From Rhopalosiphum padi (Eukaryota; Arthropoda; Insecta; Hemiptera; Aphididae), in NCBI RefSeq assembly GCF_020882245.1, contig NC_083599.1, positions 17,866,865 to 17,930,864 of the forward strand: 64,000 nucleotides of DNA, given 5' to 3'. Position 1 is the stretch's first letter. The number at the start of each line of letters is the position of its first letter. The notes beneath the pieces were generated by a model. That model ran no database searches, was not told the origin of the DNA, and worked only from the letters and a program-made list of their open reading frames with translations. Positions 24,342-36,343 of the stretch are shown here, in pieces. The position numbers and the translations under genes are program-made.

Positions 24342-25513
24342 ATATATATAAAATTATCTACAATTTTTTTATGAAACTTCTTTTGTACAACCTGTATAAA
24401 GCGAAATATTAACGCAAAGACTACTTGTTTTTAGCGAAAAATCATATTTAGTTAAATGTGTACATATTGTTGGTTTTATAACGCAATAATTATTACTTTT
24501 ACGTGAAAAAAAGACCTTTTTTGTAGATAATTACTTCCTCTACAATTTATATCAAAAACATTTTATTGTTCGAGTTCAACTTTTTACACGTTGCTTACAA
24601 CGATGTCATAAATATGTGTACCAAAATTCAGCTAGGTGGGAATTTTTCCGCGCTGAACCCCTTTTTTCGTCTAATTTGACTGGACTAAAAGAGGTGTGGT
24701 TAAAAATGGGTTGGTGAACACCAAGTAAATTATAAAAGTTATAAAAAAAAAAAATGTATAACATGTATGTATATTTATATAAAAATATTAAAAAAATTAA
24801 AAAATTAATAATTTAAATTTAGGTAAATTATTTTGAGTTTTGACACAATATGTTTTTATGCTAAATAGATAACAAAATTAATAATTATTGTTTATTATAT
24901 AAAAAATCGTAAAATTTGTTTACTCATACTAGGGACTTAGAGAAGCTCAAATTGGTATACCGGTGGTATTATCATTCGTAGTTTAGCAATTTACCTGTTC
25001 GTAAAACCTTTTTCGACGGGAGCCGTTTTGGAATAAGCAAACAATGGACGGGAGTTGTTTTGGATGCACCGTTTTTGGTACCTCCGTGAAAACGTTCTTA
25101 ATGAACAAATGAATAATAGCACCTACAATATGCTTTTTATGGTCCTTCCTAATATTTAAAAATATGATTCATAAATATTCTTTAGCTAATAAAGAAGAAA
25201 AATACAATTTCCATACGTGTTACAAACCATGTTCATTGTTATATTTAAATATAAATATTTTATGATACTTATTATTTTAAATTAATTTTTAAATGAAGAC
25301 ACCAAATAAATTTATATAAAATTTATATATTATCAAACACATCAACTTATTCTGTACCACTGTACCACACAACAATATTGTCAATCATGATTTTTTCATA
25401 AATATCTGATTTTGACTAGAAATTAAATGTTATAATTATTAAACATTAACTTACACAACTATGATGTAATATTTTTTTAAGCCCGTTGAATAGTGATGTT
25501 TAGTCGTGGTATA

Positions 25514-26110
25514 CAGTAAAACTTCAATAAGAAGGAACTTCGGTAAAACGGAAACCCCGGTAATATGGAAAATTTCTTTAGTCCATTTTTAAAATACATA
25601 CAAATTTATCGGTTCTAGGTCACTTTGTACGGTCAGGCATTAAAAATACAGAACGCGGACACTTTGTACGGTCGGGTAAAAAGGTACTTTGCAGAACGTG
25701 GACACTTTGTACTATTATATTCATAAAGTATATATTATAAATATAAGTTTTGTACATAATTAGTAACTAATAATTATGTATAGTGTTAATTATGTATAAA
25801 ACTTATATTTATAATATATACTTTATGTATATAATAGTACAAAGTGTCCGCGTTCTGCAATGTACCTTTTGACCAGACCGTACAAAGTGTCGGCGTTCTG
25901 CATTTTAAACAATGGACAGTACAAAGTGACCGTTTACCAAATTTATCCTGTCAAGACGGAAACCTTGCCAAGCCAGAAACGGACACGTTTCTGTATTAAA
26001 ATTGGATAAAAACTATCGCCAAGACCGAAAATAAAAACTATCGCTAAGACCGAAATATAACATGAAAAACCAAACTTAGAATAATCGTCAAATTTATTGT
26101 CATATAATAC
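25514..26110 (+). mobile_element. Second pogo-like element fragment
   Basis: It starts after TA with CAGTAAAACTTCAATAAGAAG, close to the consensus CAGTAAAACC-type ends of pogo/Tigger. Downstream it has the repeated words AAACGGAAACC, CAAGACGGAAACC and TCGCTAAGACCGAAA. A long palindrome (25617-25934) is inserted in it. The right end is not clear. Confidence 0.45.
25617..25934. mobile_element. Foldback/MITE palindrome of about 318 bp
   Basis: The left arm starts GGTCACTTTGTACGGTC and the right arm ends GTACAAAGTGACC. The arms run about 150 bp each, with GAACGCGGACACTTTGTAC inside the left arm and its complement in the right, and meet around an AATAATTATG centre. The word CACTTTGTAC occurs three times per arm, so the arms themselves are built from repeats. 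Confidence 0.85.
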
Positions 26111-26379
26111 GACTCGTATTGTCGATACCCATAATAATCGCTCTACGTGCACATACTTTGTACGATGACATTAAAAACTAATACAATTTATATGTATCAA
26201 ATCGTATATCGTTCGTGACGTTTTCCGTCTTTAGTTTAAAATGTCGAAAAATGTATTAAAAAACAAATATTTAATTAGAAAAAAATGTTAGAAAATCATT
26301 TAAATACTTAGAAATATATCAAAATACAATTTTGAAATTTCAATTAAAATTAAACCTTAGTTAAAAAAAAAAATTATGA

Positions 26380-26817
26380 AGACGAATGTTATATACACCG
26401 GCATGTGTTGTCTCCGCCTTACAAAATACAAATGTAGAAACTAGAAGTAGAACATATCAATAAGTAAAAACTGTTTTGCGCAAAAAGAACCGAAAAGACT
26501 ACAGTCCTAATTTGTAACTAAGAAACGAAATTTTCACCACATAAAAAGGAGAATTTTGGCTTTATGAAATATCATTTTTATTTGTTCGATATCGGAATAA
26601 CAAAAAAAAGCCTATTCGAGTTCAAAAATAATGATTTTTGAAATTTTTTGTTTAAGAGATATAAACAAAAAACAAACTATATTTCATAGATAATATTTTC
26701 AGTTCTATTGTACATCAATTTATTTGCAATCTAAATTATCACTATACAGCCTGAGTGGTTCTATCCTGCGCAAAACAGTTTTTGCTATGTTTTACATATG
26801 AAAGACGGAGACAGCAG
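26380..26817. mobile_element. Degraded MITE related to the TTAA family
   Basis: The left arm has GGCATGTGTTGTCTCCGCC and AAAAACTGTTTTGCGCAAA; the right arm has the complements near 26766-26783 and 26800-26817 (GACGGAGACAGCAGATGC). The TGTTGTCTC word is shared with the elements at 17364 and 43164. The right end is cut by the small hAT element at 26826. Confidence 0.55.
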
Positions 26818-26825
26818 ATGCTAGT

Positions 26826-26969
26826 CAGGCGTGGATCCAAGGGGCCATGACCACCTCCCCTGAGACTCATATAGGTAAATTTTAGGAAATCTATTTTTGG
26901 TGGCCGATAAAATACGATACGCACATAGTATTGCCCCTCTCCCGTAAATTTAGTCTAGATCCGCGCCTG
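26826..26969. mobile_element. 144-bp hAT-type MITE
   Basis: The ends are CAGGCGTGGATCCA on the left and, on the opposite strand, CAGGCGCGGATCTA on the right. Flanking octamers ATGCTAGT and TTGTTAGT agree at 6 of 8 positions, a decayed hAT-length duplication. It has no coding capacity. Confidence 0.65.
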
Positions 26970-26977
26970 TTGTTAGT

Positions 26978-27950
26978 ATAGCGTAATTGTAAATTACCAT
27001 ATTATATCTATAGTATCTGAATTACTTGGCTTCGCCCGTGTGTGGTTTTTGCTTTATCAAATTAAATTATGAAATCAACACACATTGTTGTGTTTTAAAG
27101 AAAAAAAATTATTTTATATAATTCTATCAAGTGCTAATTAGTATATAGTAGTAGCTGAATTATAAATTTAACAAAAATAATAATAATATGTATTCTAATG
27201 ATTCAATACATTTATTCGTATATTGTTAAAAAGGTCAGGTTACAGGTAGCTGAAAACCCTTGGGCCTCCGTGCCGTACCGTATTTCCCGATATCGGCCGA
27301 CTGCTAATGTTATTAATTTATTGTTATATGAATTTAGATATACAAATTACACATAAAAATTATTTTTACCGATTTCAATCCTTTAAAATCATAATTTTGA
27401 AAATCGGGCGACGTGGTGACACCCAGGAAGGTATTTGGAACAACTCTGTGAAAAAAAATTGGAAAAAAGTTAAATAGCGTCTTCACAAAATGGGAACATA
27501 AAAAAGACCTGTTCTTTTATTTATAATATAAGGATAATATACACGAAGGCGTGTGTTGTTGACTTGTTATTGTCGGTCGATTCGGATTTATCATCATTTG
27601 TTTCACCGTTTCTATACCTACGCCGAAATAGTTTGGACGATTCCAGCGAACTACAAAATAGTATGTTTATAATAATATATACGTTATACACCGTAGTACC
27701 ACACCGTAAAGACGGCGGCTATGACCGGAAAGGCTGTTTGATAAGACGACGCGCGAGAAGTAAATTATTTTATAAATTAAAAAAAGGAATATCTAATTAT
27801 TATATAAAAATCGTCGTGAATATTGTAATTTCTTATCCCGTTAGTTATCACGGACCAAGATAAATCTTAGACAATGATTTTTATAGTACTCACAGCCTAT
27901 GATCGTATAGATGGAGCCGCAGCGTATTATATTCATACAAAAAAATGATG
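26978..27950. other. No supported gene
   Basis: The stretch includes a moderately GC-rich patch at 27560-27730 with an open frame of 99 codons that shows no family resemblance. One TGTTGT-containing MITE-like scrap lies near 27550. Confidence 0.4.
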
Positions 27951-28091
27951 CGACGAGTCTCCGAATTAGGTGTTTGATATGCGCATGTGCAACACAACTT
28001 CTTACATATTTATCCACCTAATCTATGGATATTTATGCGAGGAGTAGCATTACGCATGCGCGTATCAAACACCTAATTCAGAGACTCGTCG
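27951..28091. mobile_element. 141-bp MITE with 36-bp inverted repeats
   Basis: CGACGAGTCTCCGAATTAGG at the left and CGACGAGTCTCTGAATTAGG on the opposite strand at the right continue to TGTTTGATATGCGCATG and TGTTTGATACGCGCATG. The arms differ at only a few bases, so it is relatively young. The flanking duplication is unclear. Confidence 0.8.
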
Positions 28092-28854
28092 GTAATATAA
28101 GGTAGCATTATTGTAAATGATCAAGCTCACAGCTGATATATGAACAATAAACATGTTTGTATGATAGTACTGCATACCACAACACTACGATAAAACGTCG
28201 CGTTTTGCGTGTGTTAGCTGTGAAATTTAATTTTGTAAGTAGAATAAAAATATTCGAACATTTCGAACATTATTAAATAATTAAACCTGTCCAATGACTC
28301 CAGATTCCAACAGTCATCAGCAGACTGGAGTGTCTATTGGTGTTTTATCGTTGCTATGCTTGTCGTAGTTGCCTAATGGTAAGTACCTACTTAATAATCA
28401 GAGATAGGATTTGTATGCAACAGCACAGTACTTGTTTAATATATATTTTTTAAATTATATAATTATTTATGCTCTTTGCAGGTTAATATAAATGTAAATT
28501 TATTGTGAACACATTGCATCGATATACCTAGATAATCAAATTAAATATCTTCGGTACTCATCAACATTAACAATCGACTGTATACAGTGTACGTATGCTT
28601 TACAAATAGGTATTCTACGTAGATAACTAATATATACATACCTACTTATTTTGTTCATTGCTTAGTTTTGTAAATTTTATTTTTAAAATAATCTATCTAC
28701 ATTTTTCTTAATCTGCTATATTATGTTATAGGTATCTATTAATTACTTAGGTCCTAGATTACATCTTATACTAAATTATAATTATTTTAACTGACCTCTA
28801 ATAACTATTTATAAAAGGATTTTATAGTTATTATTGAACACATTAATGAATTAT

Positions 28855-29960
28855 GTCTTGCTAAATTTACAATAGTTTGTCTACTAAACGCCATAGATTT
28901 TTAGAAAAAATTGAGGTAATTGGTGTTTATAGAACTTGTCTACACCCAAATTTATTTAGAAATTATACAACAAATCAACACATAATTGTTAATAATAATG
29001 TTGTTGTTGCTAATGAAAGTCAGATTTAATTTCAGATAAACTTAATTTTTTTTCATACACGGCGTATTGAAGATAATAATACATCTTATACTATTCCTGA
29101 TATTGATGATACTGATGAGTTGAATCATTTTAGTTATTTAAATGATAATGAAGGTTCAATAATTCAATTAATTACTAAATGGACAGTCACATATAGTATT
29201 TCTAACAATGCTTTATTTGCTTTGTTAATGTCTTTAAAATCACATAGGTGTTTTAGTAATATTTTAATAGATGCTAGAACTATATTAAAAATTAATTTTA
29301 ATAATTTAATGGAATTTGATTCTGTACCCCTTGAGTGTTCTCATTATTTTTGTACAATTATTAAAATACTTGTAAGTATTGAAGGATTACATCTTACAAA
29401 GAGCTTGTGTAGTACCTTTTGACCTACTCTAAGATGTGTTCAGTTGTTGAATTTTTATTATATTTTTCTAATTGTTCTATATTGGGGTTATGAAAAAGCT
29501 CTAGAAAGCAATTTATTTATAAAAAGTTTCATAAATGAGCTCAAATAATTGCCTGTTAACGGTATATTTACATATGTTGACCAAATATTTATTATAGTTA
29601 GTGGGTTTTGGTGTCATGCACCTGCTAAAAGTAGGTTTATTATTTAAACCGAGTGGACAAAGAATGTAATATGACTGATAAAATATCTTTAATCACTGAA
29701 ATTTCTAACATTGATATAGCGAATGACTTCCCTCTTGATCATATAATGTTTTGCTAAAATTTAACCTTTTTTTGTTATACCAATTAATAGTTAAACATTA
29801 GGTACTTGACAATTTATCCAGTAATTATATAACAATTAACAATCAAGAAATAAAACTAAATAAATATGTGATTTTAAATGAATCTGATAGTGTAAAACAA
29901 AACTTGTTGTTTTTATTTAGGGTAGGAATTGTCAAATACAATTATGACATTATCCTACTA
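28855..29960 (+). pseudogene. Degraded transposase-like gene of a hemipteran family
   Basis: Scattered coding pieces run through several stops. An early piece contains KRHRFLEKIEVIGVYR. An open stretch at 29120-29422 reads LITKWTVTYSISNNALFALL and HRCFSNILIDARTILKINF. Later broken pieces read FIKSFINEL, LPVNGIFTYVDQIF and CHAPAKSRF. This order (a W...Y.IS..AL..LL block, a CF..L..DART block, then a DAPAKS-like block) matches a transposase-like family common in aphid and hydra genomes that I cannot name with certainty. It is clearly dead. Confidence 0.5.
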
Positions 29961-31484
29961 TGTTGTACATTTTATCAATGAAAACTCAAAAAAAAATTAG
30001 TAATTATATAAAAGTAGTTTATACTTAAAATATTTTGTTTATTTAAGTACATAGTATGTATTTGAATTAATCTAATAATAAGATCTTGGATTTTTAATTT
30101 AGTCATGTAGTTGCATAATACAAATTAAATTAATCAACTGATCAAGTTAACCCAGGTATAATAAATACTAGTTCTTCCAAATATCTAAGAGGTAATAGGT
30201 AAATTTTTTTTTTTATTAATAAATCAACATATATTATACAAATTTTAATTACTATATTATGATTATCTATCTCTTTTAAGCATAATCTGTGTTAGAGATA
30301 GAGAAAATTACATATTTATACTAAACAATTTTTTAAAGATAACAAAATTAACATTTATATAATAATAATATATAATATTCTGATTTATATTTAAAGTATA
30401 TAAATATAAGTGAGAGAGAAATTAAAACTGCAAGATAAATAACAAAATTAGGTTAATACGAGATTTTATTTTGTGTGGGTTCTTCACTTTTTCTTATGTA
30501 TTAAACAGTTTTTGGAATAATTAGTAAAGGATGAGGTGCCGGACCGTATATACCTATTATCCACTACAAAATGAAAATGTCCTTTTTCATTGTGATGATG
30601 CGACACATCGACCCAGCCACATAGTTTCAACTTATATAGATACCTAATATAATTTATAACTGTCGTATTTTCATGTCTCATTATCGGCTTTCGGCCTTAC
30701 TTTTCGGTTTTGTCTTTAGTAGGTATTTTACTCGCCTTAAATAAATATAATATATGCACCATGTATACTAACAATCGATTTCGACAATATAAAAACTAAT
30801 TTAAAGGAAGACACACGAGTTACTAAAGTCGAAAACAACCTATTGTGATATCTAAGTATTCATAAAATATAATATAATGTCAAATAACTTTTTTAGTTAT
30901 TCGAAAATGATTACTGTTTTCCTTCAAATTAGGTCGTATGCCCTCATAGAATCGTATAAATTAAATACGTTTTAATTATCACTGCCTATTCAAAAAAATT
31001 TGTTTATTTTAGTATTTAACTACATTCGACTTATAAAATACAATTAAAATTTTAATTAGAATGAACATTAAATTGAGACATTATTTAGACAAACCAATAC
31101 ATGACACACTCAAAAAATTTTAGTAATTTGTTATTAATGACAAAAACATAAAACAATGATTTTTGTGATAATGCATTTGTCTATGTTGCCTATTGGCTAG
31201 AAAGTGAAAACAAGATGTAAGGTGCTTAAGAGTTAGGTACATCCTCTTGAGTCAAATGTACCTGCTGTAGAATTATTACATGTCTAAGAGACGAAGACAT
31301 GGAGGGGACGGGTTTCAGTCTATATTTTTATTATGTATAAAGATATATCATATAATATATATTATACAACCTAGTATTAGCTGGAATTTTTGTTATAAAT
31401 TAATATTTTATAAATATAATATAATAAATAATAACTATAATAATTATATTATATCGGATTATTTTAGGAGTCCTTATGCCCGTC
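29961..31484. other. AT-rich region without genes
   Basis: No coding or repeat feature can be supported. Confidence 0.4.
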
Positions 31485-31568
31485 TGCGCTCGTCAGTCGT
31501 TTTAGTATTGCACGTTTGAACACTTGTGCTTTACCTAGTTCAGTCGTCGACGTCTTCATCTTAAAGGT
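31485..31568 (+). promoter_or_regulatory. Possible promoter and noncoding first exon of the Piwi-like gene
   Basis: A locally GC-richer patch contains TTCAGTCGTCGACG, an arthropod initiator-like TCAGT. It is followed by ATCTTAAAG|GTATGT, a good donor, 0.7 kb before the first coding exon. The assignment is inference only. Confidence 0.3.
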
Positions 31569-32341
31569 ATGTTGATATGTTGTTCGTTTTATTTTATTTC
31601 TTTACTTTAAATTATACAAATAGAAAGGTTATGAAGTACTTTTAAATACATTTGATTCGTGCATTCGAAAAAAAATAAGTTTATAAGCAGTTATTTTATC
31701 TGAAACCAAAAATGGATAAATATTGACGTGTAGGTATTATAATATAATATGGCCGCCGCTGCGACGAACGAACCTATGACGCCACGCGCAATATTAAAAA
31801 TCACCGTAACTAGCGAACGGATTATCACGAACGAACTTTAGTGGTATCATTTTTTTCGTCATACACCATAGCACGACGCACGTACTATAATTTAGACCAA
31901 AGAAAATTTGATGAGTTGGATGGGCCTTTAGGCTTTAATGCTCTGTAAGTTGAAAATCCCGATATCACTATCGAATTATTAAAGTGGTTCTCTCAGTGTT
32001 CTTGAAATTCATTGGCATCCATCTCGATACATCTCATTCTATTCAAAATACCTATAAAATTATTTGTCACGAAATTTAGTTGGTTAACAGTCATCAAGTT
32101 TGTATACGTATATTAGTAATCTAAAATGTAAATGATGAAATTATTGTGTTAAAATTTTATAATTTCAAGTTCACGTTTATTTTGAAGTAACTCTAAGTTT
32201 TCGTATGATTTACCTAACAATTTTGTTTAATCTAATTACTTTTTTTTTCATTTTATGGTATATTAATTCTTTTTTTACATTTTTAAAACCTCCTTAGGAG
32301 ATTATACTAGTACCCATAGGGATTGGTCGAAGAAGAAAAAA

Positions 32342-35300
32342 ATGGATCTTGTACATTTTAAAACAACAAGACCTCTATCTTCATTAGGAAATACTGGAAA
32401 ACAGGGTAAGATATAATTTAAATAAACTTTTTTTAAATTGATGTACTTACATGTCTTTAATAATTTATGAAAACAATAATTTTAAAATACTAGTGTCGGA
32501 TTGCATATATGAACAAGAAAACAATAATCACTTTAAACATTTAATAAATAAACAGTGATGGCTAATGGCTATTAACAGTATTAACTATAATAGGTAATGA
32601 TTCTTTAAATATTTAGTGTCCCATGATTGACCCATTAAATTTTATCAAATCATTATGTTGATCAATTTTTCATGTAACCCGGCTTTAGTTTGTATCAGAA
32701 CTATTATACTTATAATAAACATACCATCAACTATTTTCCTAAAAAAACACTGAGAAATTGTATTAATTTTAAATCACCTGTGATGTACTTTAGAATAATA
32801 TTAATGGTATTTATTTGAGAAATTAGATTTTATGGAATAATTTACTAAATTTACTAGCAGTATTATATAAACTATTATACTATTAGTAAAATTGATTGTG
32901 CATAATTTAAAACGATTTACTGTTGAAACTATATGTATAGGAAAAATTGAAATATTTTATTATTTGTTATAATTATTGTTTGATTTTATGCCCCAACTAT
33001 TCGTATATAGCAGTGCTTCTTGTTCAAGTATAAACACTTTATTATGAAACCAATCCATAAAATTAGTTTAGACCATACAAACACTTTTATGTGCATAGTA
33101 TAATAGTAGAATGTATTTAAATTTAATTTGTGATTGTCCGGCATTTCCAATCATCAATAAAGAAAGTAAATTCAGATTTATGATGATACTAAAATTGTGG
33201 TTAATTGAGTTTCTACTATATTATGATATATCTGTTTATTAAATCTTTTTATATTATAACTATATGTGTTTTATTCTTTCAATTTTCCCTCAGGAACTAC
33301 TGGGCAATCGGTCAAATTGTTGGAAAATTATTTTCCAATCACTTCATATACAAATTGGTGTTTGTATAAATATAGAGTTGACTTCAGTCCTGAAGAAGAT
33401 AGAATTAGAACTAAAAGAAGGTTATTAAGTCAGCATCGAGAACGTTTAGGAGAATATTTATTTGACGGAACGATGTTGTTTTCTGGAAACCGATTTGATC
33501 CACCAGTAAGTTATTGTTGTTAAAAGTAAAATATAATGTATCAAATGTTTTTATATTTTATTGACAATTGTTTTCATGGTATTAGATTATAAGATATCAA
33601 CAATAATACAGTTGATTGCGTAAAAAATTGATTAAACTATTGGTAGCCATTAAATTAAGTTTAGGGCTATTTGTGAGTTAATGTTTAATAACTGTTTAAG
33701 GGGCTGTAGCCCATTTGCCCCCGAAATAAAAAAAACTTAACACCCTGATTTATAGCCCAAATGCGCACATTTTGCATGCAACGTTGCCGTTGTTGTTTAA
33801 AAATATACAATTCTATGTAAAATCAAAATTAAAAAAAAAGTAATAATTTTAAAAATAATGTTAAATACTAAACAGTATACAATATACATATATATTATTT
33901 ATATTGCATCAACAATTTATTATTTTGTCAAAAATAATCAAAATTAATAATATAGGTACATTAGTCAATAATAAGAATGTTAATAACACAAAAAATAATT
34001 AAATTATAATAATATTAAAATAATCATACAGTTATTATAAATTGATTCCCCGAAATTTATAAGAAATTTTTTTTAAGTATTCTATTTTATTTAAGTGTTT
34101 TCCTCTGTACTCATTCCACGCTTCATAAGTATGTTGTATTTTTTCTTTTTCCTCTTTACGTCGTGGTTTTATTTTACCCTTCTTGATTTCATTTATTTTT
34201 AGATATGATTCTACTTGTATAAGTTCTAAATTTTCAATTACACTAGTCAATGGAGGATGAGGTGAATAAAATTGGGAGTTAAAGTGCTTGTGAAATGATT
34301 CAGCGCAATTTGTGGTGCGAGGTGCGTCGAGGATTAGCTTGGGAAACGATCAAATATTATTTTAAATTTTATAGTTACACGCCAATATACTCAATAAATG
34401 GCAACGTTGCACGATTTTCACCTGATCTGAATCGGGCGCATATGGGCTATGATTTGGGGCACAAATGGGCTACAATAAATGGGTTCGGGTGCAAATGGGT
34501 TGCACCAGTTTAAGGAACCCAACATAAAAATTTTAATTTTAATATTTTGGCTTAGACTTTTAAACTTGCATCTAAGCGTCTCCAGGATGATCAAATGGTT
34601 GTCATTACAGTGAAATTCACAAATATAATAAAGACTAATAGTTATGCCAACATTCAAGTGTTCAACTTACTTATGCGTAATTGTCTCCGACATCTAAAAC
34701 TACCATTAAATGGAAGAAACTATTATGATATAGCTGCCAAAGTAAATTTTTTATTCCAAAAGTATTTAATTTATTATTTTTCTGAATCCTTATAATTGTT
34801 TTAGGTGGCTCAATCTAAGCTTCAAATGTTGTCGCGTTATGAAGATAACATTTTTCCCATGAATGACAGCAGAGCCAATACATTTTTAATTTTTCTTGAA
34901 CAAATAATCAATGAATCAAATAGGTATAATGGTGGTGGTTTGTCAAAGCATTTACGTGCTTTACCGATGGTCACCTCTGAAATTTCGAAGCATTTGGTTA
35001 TTTTAGTTACAAAAGACTGTTGTCAAGAAGTCGATGTATTTGCTCAATCACTTGCCAGGGCTGCACAAGGAAACAAATTTTTATTACCAAAGCCTGTCAT
35101 GTAAATATTTATTAATGTATTATTTTCTTAAAAACTCACGAGTATAATTTTTTAGAGTTCCCATGAATGATAGCAGAGCCAAAACATTTTTAACGCATAT
35201 TGAACAAGTAATCAAAGAATCGAATCCATCATTGATTTTATGTGTCATTCCATCGATATATGGTGATGTTTATAGATTGATCAAAAGACAACTACGCATT

Positions 35301-36016
35301 GTATCAGGTATCTTTTCGGTGTATATATAAAATATTGTTGCATGTGTATTTATTATAAACATTTGCTTTTAGTGCCATCCCAAATAGTGCTGTTGAAAAA
35401 TGTGAAAATGAACAATATGTCAGTTTGCAAAAATATCGCTTTACAAATAAAGAACAAACTGGGTAGTGTTCCTTGGCAAGTTTCTACACCAAAAAAAATT
35501 GAACTTTTTTCTTTAGTGTCTGATAGTAGAAACAATTTAGAATTAAGCCCAAAATCATTAAAAAGAAAAATATCTTATTTGATTCAAAATCACACTAATA
35601 CTGAGATAATTAAACCTAAACTTGTAAAATATAGTGAATCTTCTCCTACACCAATTATTGATTTAACTATAGACAGTCCATCAGATGTGATGGCTTCAAG
35701 ATCATTAAATAGTGAAATTGAGATGACTGAGTCCAATATAACTGAGTACCATGAACCTTCTACTTCAGCAGTAAATTCATCTAGACATGAAATAACTCTG
35801 TTGGACAATAATTTATTATTACAAAAAGCAATTACTATTCCTTTGTGCAAGGATGATTCATCAAATTCAATGCTACTTATGTATAAAATAAATGGAAGCA
35901 ACGAGTGGACAAACTCTGGAAAATTAACGATTTTCGATGAAACAGGTTCAAGCAGATCTTTTTTTTTACCCTTTGCCATAAGAGAAATGTCAAAATCAAA
36001 TAACCATTCACTGTGA
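32342..36016 (+). CDS. Truncated Piwi-like Argonaute with foreign C-terminal tail
   Basis: Coding exons 32342-32405, 33294-33505, 34556-34741, 34805-35100, 35156-35307 and 35373-36016 join in frame to 517 residues; the first exon may open at 32298. Piwi proteins bind piRNAs and silence transposons. Exons 1-3 match the Piwi N domain and linker: GTTGQSVKLLENYFPI, YKYRVDFSPEEDR, LFDGTMLFSGNRF, LKLPLNGRNYYDIA. Exons 4-6 match the MID domain: SLILCVIPSIYGDVYRLIKR, VPSQIVLL, ICKN-like KNIALQIKNKLGSVPW. PAZ is missing (the intron at its place is only 63 bp), and the sequence leaves the Piwi pattern right after VPWQV, so the DEDH slicer domain is absent. The remaining 190 residues are Ser-rich with IIDLTIDSPSD, like the SUMO-interacting motif of PIAS proteins. 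A PMNDSRA-containing segment is duplicated between exons 4 and 5. All frames are open, so it could be expressed; it cannot cleave RNA. Confidence 0.8.
33702..34506. mobile_element. Deleted MULE in a Piwi intron
   Basis: Flanks TGTTTAAGG and AGTTTAAGG form an 8 of 9 target duplication. The ends begin GGCTGTAGCCCATTTGC and GGTGCAACCCATTTGCACCC. The arms repeat the words GCCCATTTG, GCCCAAATG and GCAACGTTGC several times. Inside, on the minus strand, 34035-34320 encodes TTNCAESFHKHFNSQFYSPH and a lysine-rich tail, the C-terminal end of a MULE transposase. The rest of the gene is deleted, so the copy is nonautonomous. Confidence 0.85.
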
Positions 36017-36156
36017 AAATATCCAATGTTAAATAAGCTGCTTACAAATTCTAATACAATTGGTTAAAAGATATGCATTAAATACACCCTTCATTCCTGT
36101 AAGTCACTTATATTTTAATACTAAATAAATATTAATTTTGATGATTATATTTAAAA

Positions 36157-36343
36157 GGTTCAATTGAAAATACCATTTCCTGATGTATAAGAAAGTACTC
36201 AAATAATGAATAAAATTCATTTTAAGGAAACTATTCAATCGAATCATCCACATGATCGTCATAAATCTCCAAACCAAATCAAATCTGTACTTAAAGCTAT
36301 TCCACTATTACTTTCAGAAATAATCAATGATTTCTCAAATAAG
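36157..36343 (+). pseudogene. Exon-like fragment downstream of the Piwi-like gene
   Basis: An AAAAG acceptor precedes VQLKIPFPDV, a TAA, then open sequence ESTQIMNKIHFKETIQSNHP and PNQIKSVLKAIPLLLSEI up to AATAAG|GTATAA. It may be the source gene of the foreign Piwi tail or a discarded exon. The single stop argues that it is not used. The family is unknown. Confidence 0.3.

Noticed and set aside
27564..27863. 99-codon open frame in a GC-richer patch
   Set aside because: No recognisable domain, no codon bias that I can see, and no splice partner.
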